Assembly (NCBI GenBank): GCA_041635755.1
Contig: JBFKUL010000023.1
Span: forward strand, 1 to 18,444
Reading direction: 5' to 3'
Length of the DNA stretch: 18,444 nucleotides
Origin: JBFKUL01 sp041635755
Lineage (GTDB): Bacteria > Pseudomonadota > Gammaproteobacteria > Burkholderiales > SG8-39
Both the position numbers and the translations under genes were made by a program. The notes under the pieces are model-generated. The model was not told where the DNA came from and made no database searches. It was given only the letters and a program-made list of their open reading frames with translations. Shown here one piece after another: positions 13,923 through 18,444 of this stretch (within the stretch, counting starts at the first letter, position 1; every line of letters begins with the position of its first letter).

Positions 13923-13980
13923 GTCAATCCGGCGGCGGCGCGATGACGGCGCCAATTTGCATCAATCAGAGGAAGAGCCA

Positions 13981-15402
13981 ATGAGAACGGTGAAAGGTAT
14001 TGCTTTATTGATTCTGGCCGGGGTTGCGGGCCTGGCGTTCGCGCAGGCGCGCGAGTTGCCGGATTTCACTCGCCTGGTCGACGACCAGGGACCCGCAGTC
14101 GTCAACATCAGCACGACGCAGGCCGTGCGGCGCAGCAATCTGCCGCAGATACCCGGCATCGAAGACGAGGAGATGCAGGAATTCTTTCGACGCTTCATTC
14201 CGCGCACGCCGGGTTCGCCGGGCTCGCCGCGCGAGAGTCGCTCGCTTGGGTCTGGGTTCATTATTTCCACGGACGGATACATCCTGACCAACGCGCACGT
14301 CGTCGAGGGCGCCGATGAAATCACAGTTCGGTTCACCGACAAGCGCGAGTTCAAAGCCAAGGTGATCGGCACGGACCGCCGAACCGACGTGGCGCTCATC
14401 AAGGTCGATGCCAGCAATCTGCCGGCCGTGCGCTTCGGCGATCCTGGCCGGCTCAAGGTCGGTGAGTGGGTCGTCGCGATCGGCTCGCCGTTCGGCTTCG
14501 AGAACACCGTTACCGCCGGCATTGTCAGTGCCAAGGGACGCTCGCTGCCGCAGGAGAACTTCGTCCCGTTCATCCAGACCGACGTGGCGATCAACCCGGG
14601 AAACTCTGGCGGGCCGTTGTTCAATATGAAGGGCGAGGTGGTCGGCATCAACTCGCAGATCTACAGCCGCACCGGCGGATTCATGGGGCTGTCGTTCGCC
14701 ATTCCAATCGATGTAGTGCTGGATGTGCAACAGCAGCTGCGCGATAAAGGGCGCGTTGCTCGCGGTCGAATCGGCGTCGTGATCCAGGAAGTGACCAAGG
14801 ACCTTGCCACGTCGTTCGGGCTGGATCGCCCGCGCGGTGCTTTGGTCAACTCGGTGGAAAAGGGAAGCCCTGCCGATCGCGCTGGGGTCGAGCCAAGCGA
14901 CATCATCACTCGTTTCGACGGCAAGGCAGTGGAGTCATCGAGCGACTTGCCGCGCGTTGTCGGATCGACGCGGCCCGGAGCACAGGTCCCCATGGACGTC
15001 TGGCGCAAGGGCGGCACCCGAACGCTGAGTGTGACGGTCGGAGAGCTGCAGGAGGAGAGAGTTGCCTCGCGCGACGCGCCGCGCAGCACGAAACCGGCGG
15101 AAGTGGCGGCCAACCGGCTGGGCATCGTAGTGAGCGAGCTCTCAGGCGAACAGAAGAAGGACATGAAGCTTGCGCACGGGCTGGTCGTCACCGATGTGCG
15201 ACCGGAGGCGCGCGCCGAGGTGCGCAAGGGGGATGTGCTGCTCACCGTGGTACATCGGGGACAGCACACGGACCTCAAGTCCGTGGACCAGCTGAATCGG
15301 CTTCTCGGCGGGCTTGAAAAGAACGCGGTTCTCACGCTACACGTGCGGCGCGGAGAGAGCACAGCGTTCGTTACGGTGTCGGGACTCGCCGACAAAGGTT
15401 GA
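13981..15402 (+). CDS. degP: DegP/MucD-type periplasmic serine protease
   Basis: This HtrA-family protease-chaperone degrades or holds misfolded envelope proteins. The 473-residue protein has a signal peptide (ALLILAGVAGLAFAQA, likely cut near residue 22) and a trypsin-like domain with His106 in LTNAHVV, Asp136 in RTDVALIKV and Ser209 in NPGNSGGPLF. Two PDZ domains follow, at about residues 265-355 (RGRIGVVIQEVT, KGSPADRAGVEPSDII) and 380-470 (LVVTDVRPEARAEVRKGDVLL). The linker RRFIPRTPGSPGSPRE resembles the LA-loop region of MucD. I chose ATG 13981 because AGAGGAAGAG precedes it and it gives a full signal peptide. The gene lies 58 bases after rseB, so the main effector of the sigma-E response is encoded next to its regulators. 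Confidence 0.96.
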   Translation: MRTVKGIALLILAGVAGLAFAQARELPDFTRLVDDQGPAVVNISTTQAVRRSNLPQIPGIEDEEMQEFFRRFIPRTPGSPGSPRESRSLGSGFIISTDGYILTNAHVVEGADEITVRFTDKREFKAKVIGTDRRTDVALIKVDASNLPAVRFGDPGRLKVGEWVVAIGSPFGFENTVTAGIVSAKGRSLPQENFVPFIQTDVAINPGNSGGPLFNMKGEVVGINSQIYSRTGGFMGLSFAIPIDVVLDVQQQLRDKGRVARGRIGVVIQEVTKDLATSFGLDRPRGALVNSVEKGSPADRAGVEPSDIITRFDGKAVESSSDLPRVVGSTRPGAQVPMDVWRKGGTRTLSVTVGELQEERVASRDAPRSTKPAEVAANRLGIVVSELSGEQKKDMKLAHGLVVTDVRPEARAEVRKGDVLLTVVHRGQHTDLKSVDQLNRLLGGLEKNAVLTLHVRRGESTAFVTVSGLADKG

Positions 15403-15409
15403 GTTCGCC

Positions 15410-15673
15410 GTGCGCCTGCGGCTTTACGGGCGCGCCTACTGCCATTTGTGCGAAGAAATGGCAGGCGCGCTCGAGCGCTTGCGCGAGGAGTTGCGCTTTT
15501 CAGTCGAAGTTTTTGACGTCGATGAGGACCGCGAGCTCGAGTCCCGCTTCGGCGAGCGCGTTCCGGTGCTTACCGACGATACCGGCGCCGAGATCTGCCA
15601 CTACCACCTCGACGAAACGAGGTTGCGGAGCGTGCTGGTCGATGCGCGGGGCGAGAGGGGCGCGATGCGGTAA
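15410..15673 (+). CDS. Glutaredoxin-like small thiol protein
   Basis: The 87-residue protein has a thioredoxin-fold layout: LRLYGRAYCHLCEEM with a CHLC active-site pair (Cys11 and Cys14), a helix, VEVFDVDEDRELESRFGERVPVL with the cis-proline motif RVPVL at 51-55, and a short C-terminal part. It belongs to the DUF836-like glutaredoxin family that often precedes lepA in Betaproteobacteria. A thiol-disulfide role is likely and the substrate is unknown. The start is GTG 15410, eleven bases after a modest AAAGG that overlaps the degP end; an earlier start would run deep into degP. The stop TAA lies in TAATAT. No signal peptide, so it is cytoplasmic. Confidence 0.82.
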   Translation: MRLRLYGRAYCHLCEEMAGALERLREELRFSVEVFDVDEDRELESRFGERVPVLTDDTGAEICHYHLDETRLRSVLVDARGERGAMR

Positions 15674-15676
15674 TAT
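15671..15676 (+). promoter_or_regulatory. Weak candidate -10 element for lepA
   Basis: TAATAT overlaps the stop codon of the glutaredoxin-like gene and is close to a -10 consensus. No -35 hexamer is found 16-18 bases upstream and there is no TGn extension, so support is weak. Transcripts from here would still pass through the terminator hairpin before lepA. Confidence 0.25.
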
Positions 15677-15693
15677 GGCGTCCTCGCCCAGAA

Positions 15694-15725
15694 GGGTGCC
15701 GCGGTGGACCGGGGCACCCTTTTTT
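15694..15725 (+). terminator. Intrinsic terminator or attenuator directly before lepA
   Basis: GGGTGCC at 15694-15700 pairs perfectly with GGCACCC at 15713-15719, and six T residues follow at 15720-15725. The loop can add a CGG/CCG stem with a TGGA tetraloop. This is the strongest rho-independent terminator in the window. Its T-run ends one base before the lepA ATG at 15727 and overlaps a possible TTG at 15724. Confidence 0.85.
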
Positions 15726-15726
15726 G

Positions 15727-17526
15727 ATGATGCAGAGCCGCATCCGAAATTTTTCGATCATCGCGCATATCGACCACGGTAAGTCGACGCTCGCCGACCG
15801 GTTCATCCAGATCTGCGGTGGTCTGTCGGACCGCGAAATGGCCGAGCAAGTACTCGACTCGATGGACCTCGAGCGCGAGCGCGGCATTACGATCAAGGCG
15901 CAGACCGCCGCGCTCGAGTATCGGGCGCGCGACGGCGAGGTCTATAGGCTGAACCTGATCGACACGCCAGGTCACGTCGATTTTTCCTACGAGGTCAGCC
16001 GTTCCCTCGCGGCATGCGAGGGCGCCCTGCTGGTGGTCGACGCTTCGCAAGGTGTCGAGGCGCAGACGGTGGCCAACTGCTACACCGCAATCGAACAGGG
16101 GGTCGAGGTGATCCCGGTCCTGAACAAGATCGACCTTCCCTCCGCGGACCCGGAGAAGGCGATTCAAGAGATCGAGGACGTCATCGGCATCGACGCACAC
16201 CATGCGATTCATGCGAGCGCCAAGACCGGCGAGCGGGTGTTGGACATTCTCGAGGCCCTGATCGCTCGCGTACCGCCACCCAAAGGGAACGCGGATGCGC
16301 CGCTCAAGGCGCTCGTCATTGATTCCTGGTTCGATAATTACGTCGGCGTGGTCATGCTGGTGCGTGTCTTCGACGGGACGCTCAAGCCCAAGGACAAGAT
16401 TCTGCTGATGAGCGCCGAGTCCACGCATCTTTGCGAGCAAGTGGGCGTCTTCACGCCCAAGGGGGTGGCGCGCGAGAGCCTTTCCGCGGGAGAGGTCGGT
16501 TTTGTCATTGCCGGGATAAAGGAACTGCGCGCGGCCAAGGTCGGGGACACGATCACGCTGGCGCATGCACGCGCCGAGCAGCCGCTTCCGGGCTTCAAGG
16601 AGGTCAAGCCGCAAGTGTTTGCCGGACTCTATCCGGTGGAGTCAAACCAGTACGAGGCGCTGCGCGACGCGCTCGAGAAGCTGCACTTGAATGACGCGTC
16701 GTTTCACTACGAGCCCGAAGTCTCCCAGGCGCTAGGCTTCGGCTTCCGATGCGGATTCCTCGGCCTGCTGCACATGGACATCGTCCAGGAGCGCCTCGAG
16801 CGTGAGTACGGGATGAACCTGATCACCACTGCGCCGTCCGTGGTTTACGAAGTCGAGCTGAATGACGGCACCGTCGAGCTGGTGTCCAATCCATCCAAGC
16901 TGCCGGATGCCGGAACCATCGCCGAGATCCGCGAGCCGATGATCACGACAACGATATTCCTGCCGCAGGAGTACGTCGGTCCCGTCATGACCATGTGCAC
17001 TCAGAAGCGCGGGACGCAGACGAACATGCACTACTCAAGCCGGCATGTCGTTCTGTCCTACGACCTGCCGCTGAACGAAGTGGTGCTCGACTTCTTCGAC
17101 CGGTTAAAGTCGCTCACGCGCGGCTACGGTTCGCTCGACTACGACTTCAAAGAGTACCGCGCCGCCGACATGGTCAAGCTGGATGTGCTCATCAACGGGG
17201 ATCGCGTCGATGCGCTCTCGACCATGGTTCACCGATCAAGCGCGCAATGGCGCGGCCGCGAGCTGGTGTCTCGACTTCGCGGCTTGATTCCGCGGCAGAT
17301 GTTCGACGTTGCGATCCAGGCCGCCATCGGGTCGCATGTCATCGCGCGCGAGAACGTCAAGGCACTTCGAAAGAACGTGCTGGCCAAATGCTACGGCGGT
17401 GACGTCACGCGAAAGAAGAAGCTCCTGGAAAAGCAGAAGGAAGGGAAGAAGAGAATGAAGCAGGTCGGATCGGTCGAGATCCCGCAGGAGGCGTTCCTTG
17501 CCGTCCTGCAGATGGACGACAAGTAG
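15727..17526 (+). CDS. lepA: Elongation factor 4 (LepA), ribosomal GTPase
   Basis: LepA/EF4 is a translational GTPase linked to ribosome assembly, initiation and movement on the ribosome. The product has 599 residues. The GTPase motifs are AHIDHGKST (13-21), RGITIKAQT (52-60), DTPGH (79-83) and NKID (133-136). EF-G-like domains follow (VGVVMLVRVFDGTLKPKD, FGFRCGFLGLLHMDIVQERLEREY), and the LepA-specific C-terminal domain includes LTRGYGSLDYDF, LINGDRVDALS and GGDVTRKKKLLEKQKEGKKRMK. Starts at TTG 15724, ATG 15727 and ATG 15730 are all possible; 15727 gives the same length as the E. coli protein. No Shine-Dalgarno sequence is visible; instead a terminator-like hairpin and U6 stand directly before the start. 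Confidence 0.98.
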   Translation: MMQSRIRNFSIIAHIDHGKSTLADRFIQICGGLSDREMAEQVLDSMDLERERGITIKAQTAALEYRARDGEVYRLNLIDTPGHVDFSYEVSRSLAACEGALLVVDASQGVEAQTVANCYTAIEQGVEVIPVLNKIDLPSADPEKAIQEIEDVIGIDAHHAIHASAKTGERVLDILEALIARVPPPKGNADAPLKALVIDSWFDNYVGVVMLVRVFDGTLKPKDKILLMSAESTHLCEQVGVFTPKGVARESLSAGEVGFVIAGIKELRAAKVGDTITLAHARAEQPLPGFKEVKPQVFAGLYPVESNQYEALRDALEKLHLNDASFHYEPEVSQALGFGFRCGFLGLLHMDIVQERLEREYGMNLITTAPSVVYEVELNDGTVELVSNPSKLPDAGTIAEIREPMITTTIFLPQEYVGPVMTMCTQKRGTQTNMHYSSRHVVLSYDLPLNEVVLDFFDRLKSLTRGYGSLDYDFKEYRAADMVKLDVLINGDRVDALSTMVHRSSAQWRGRELVSRLRGLIPRQMFDVAIQAAIGSHVIARENVKALRKNVLAKCYGGDVTRKKKLLEKQKEGKKRMKQVGSVEIPQEAFLAVLQMDDK

Positions 17527-17539
17527 GCCTGCCGGCGAA

Positions 17540-18328
17540 ATGAGCTTTGCCCTGTTCCTGCTGTTGCTGCTGGTGATCACCGGCGTGGTTTGGCTGCTCG
17601 AGGCGGCGTGGCTGAGGAAACGTCGACCGGCATCCGGGCGTCAGCCGTGGTGGGTGGAGTACTCGGTCAGCTTCTTTCCGGTGATCCTGATCGTCTTTCT
17701 GCTGCGTTCGTTCGTGGTCGAACCTTTCAAGATCCCATCGGGCTCGATGATCCCAACGCTCCTGGTGGGCGATTTCATCCTGGTCAACAAGTTCAGCTAT
17801 GGCATCCGACTGCCGGTGCTGAACAAGAAGGTCATCTCGGTCGGAGAGCCGAAGCGCGGCGACGTCATGGTATTCCGCTACCCGGAAGACCCTTCGCTCG
17901 ACTACATCAAGCGCGTGGTCGCTGTGCCGGGGGATCGCATCGAGTACCGGGACAAGCGTCTGTCGATCAACGGCAAACCGGTACCCACGAGACGCATCGA
18001 CGACTATCTCTTGCGCGAGCGGATGCAGTACGCTTCGCGTTACGTCGAAGAGCTCAACGGCGTTGAGCACCAGATTCTGATCGACGAGGACGCTTCCGGC
18101 ACGATGCCGCAGTCGCGCACGTTCCAATTTGCCTCGAATTGCAACTACAATAGCGGCGGCCTGGGGTGCACCGTGCCGCCCGGCCATTACTTTGCGATGG
18201 GAGACAACCGGGATAGCTCGAGCGACAGCAGAGTGTGGGGCTTCGTGCCGGATGAGAACATTGTCGGCAAAGCTTTTTTCATCTGGCTTAATCTCGGTGA
18301 ATTTGGCCGCTTCGGCTCGTTTCGATGA
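17540..18328 (+). CDS. lepB: Signal peptidase I
   Basis: LepB cleaves signal peptides of exported proteins on the outer face of the inner membrane. The 262-residue protein has two N-terminal membrane segments (about 3-21 and 44-60) and the S26 boxes: catalytic Ser69 in IPSGSMIPTLLVGD, Lys124 in DYIKRVVAVPGD and GDNRDSSSDSRVWG near the end. The 55-residue Ser-Lys spacing equals that of E. coli (Ser91, Lys146). The region between boxes D and E has the CNYNSGGLGC cysteine pair seen in proteobacterial enzymes. The ATG at 17540 is 13 bases after lepA, so the two are one operon. The RseB and DegP signal peptides encoded upstream are natural substrates of this enzyme class. Confidence 0.97.
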   Translation: MSFALFLLLLLVITGVVWLLEAAWLRKRRPASGRQPWWVEYSVSFFPVILIVFLLRSFVVEPFKIPSGSMIPTLLVGDFILVNKFSYGIRLPVLNKKVISVGEPKRGDVMVFRYPEDPSLDYIKRVVAVPGDRIEYRDKRLSINGKPVPTRRIDDYLLRERMQYASRYVEELNGVEHQILIDEDASGTMPQSRTFQFASNCNYNSGGLGCTVPPGHYFAMGDNRDSSSDSRVWGFVPDENIVGKAFFIWLNLGEFGRFGSFR

Positions 18329-18348
18329 ACCGCGGGCAGGGAGGAAGT

Positions 18349-18444
18349 ATGCGTAACAGGCAGTATGGCGTCACGCTCAGCGGACTGCTGGTCGTTTCCT
18401 TCGTCATCATTTTCGTTGCGCTGCTGGGCTTCAAGCTGGCGCCG
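18349..18444 (+). CDS. DUF4845-type membrane protein, N-terminus (cut by window edge)
   Basis: Only 32 residues are visible: a short basic start (MRNRQYGVTLSG) and one hydrophobic segment (LLVVSFVIIFVALLGFKLAP). Both position and sequence fit the DUF4845 family that lies between lepB and rnc in Betaproteobacteria. YGVTLSG followed by a hydrophobic stretch resembles a type IV prepilin N-terminus (G followed by a TL motif), but the glutamate at position 5 of the mature part, usual in pilins, is absent. A strong GGGAGGAA lies just before the ATG. The gene is 20 bases after lepB and probably in the same operon. Confidence 0.75.
   Translation, partial: MRNRQYGVTLSGLLVVSFVIIFVALLGFKLAP

Noticed and set aside
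1..18444. Mobile elements, phage genes, CRISPR arrays, tRNA or rRNA genes, toxin-antitoxin or defence systems
   Set aside because: Scanning both strands showed no transposase, integrase, regular direct repeats, cloverleaf-like segments or defence-type domains; nearly all sequence is assigned to conserved housekeeping genes.

Overview
The window looks like a housekeeping stretch of a Betaproteobacteria chromosome. This placement is an inference from gene order and protein motifs (rne / rluC-phosphatase-Rieske-sppA / maf / yceD-rpmF-plsX-fab cluster / rpoE-rseA-rseB-degP / lepA-lepB). The DNA is GC-rich and almost fully coding. I see no mobile element, CRISPR array, phage gene, tRNA or rRNA, and no patch with markedly different base use.

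Layout. (1) 1-584, minus strand: 5' part of rne (RNase E), opening into a structured divergent spacer (585-929). (2) 930-3801, plus strand: rluC, a HAD phosphatase, a small Rieske protein and an S49 membrane peptidase. Each gene overlaps the next by 11-22 bases, so they probably form one translationally coupled operon. (3) 3798-5095, minus strand: maf (YceF type) and an RsmI-like methyltransferase, joined start to stop. The methyltransferase converges with the peptidase gene so tightly that both stops lie in one CTAG. (4) 5144-11718, plus strand: yceD, rpmF, plsX, fabH, fabD, fabG, acpP, fabF and a YgfX-like gene. This couples ribosome assembly to phospholipid and fatty acid synthesis, and a good sigma-70 promoter precedes yceD. 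(5) 11844-15673, plus strand: the envelope-stress module rpoE, rseA, rseB and a DegP/MucD protease, then a small glutaredoxin-like gene, ending at a strong intrinsic terminator. (6) 15727-18444, plus strand: lepA, lepB and the start of a DUF4845 gene; rnc and era would be expected beyond the edge.

How the genes work together. PlsX, FabH, FabD, FabG, AcpP and FabF cover much of type II fatty acid synthesis and its hand-over to phospholipid synthesis. RpoE, RseA and RseB sense envelope damage, and DegP degrades or refolds damaged periplasmic proteins. LepA and LepB act in translation and in protein export.

I found no wholly new system. The signals most worth a second look are regulatory. The rne Shine-Dalgarno sequence lies inside a perfect 22-bp palindrome. 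A perfect inverted repeat lies over the -10 element of the nearly leaderless yceD promoter. The rpoE leader has a strong ribosome binding site stranded 37 bases from the start codon. An intrinsic terminator has its T-run directly against the lepA start.
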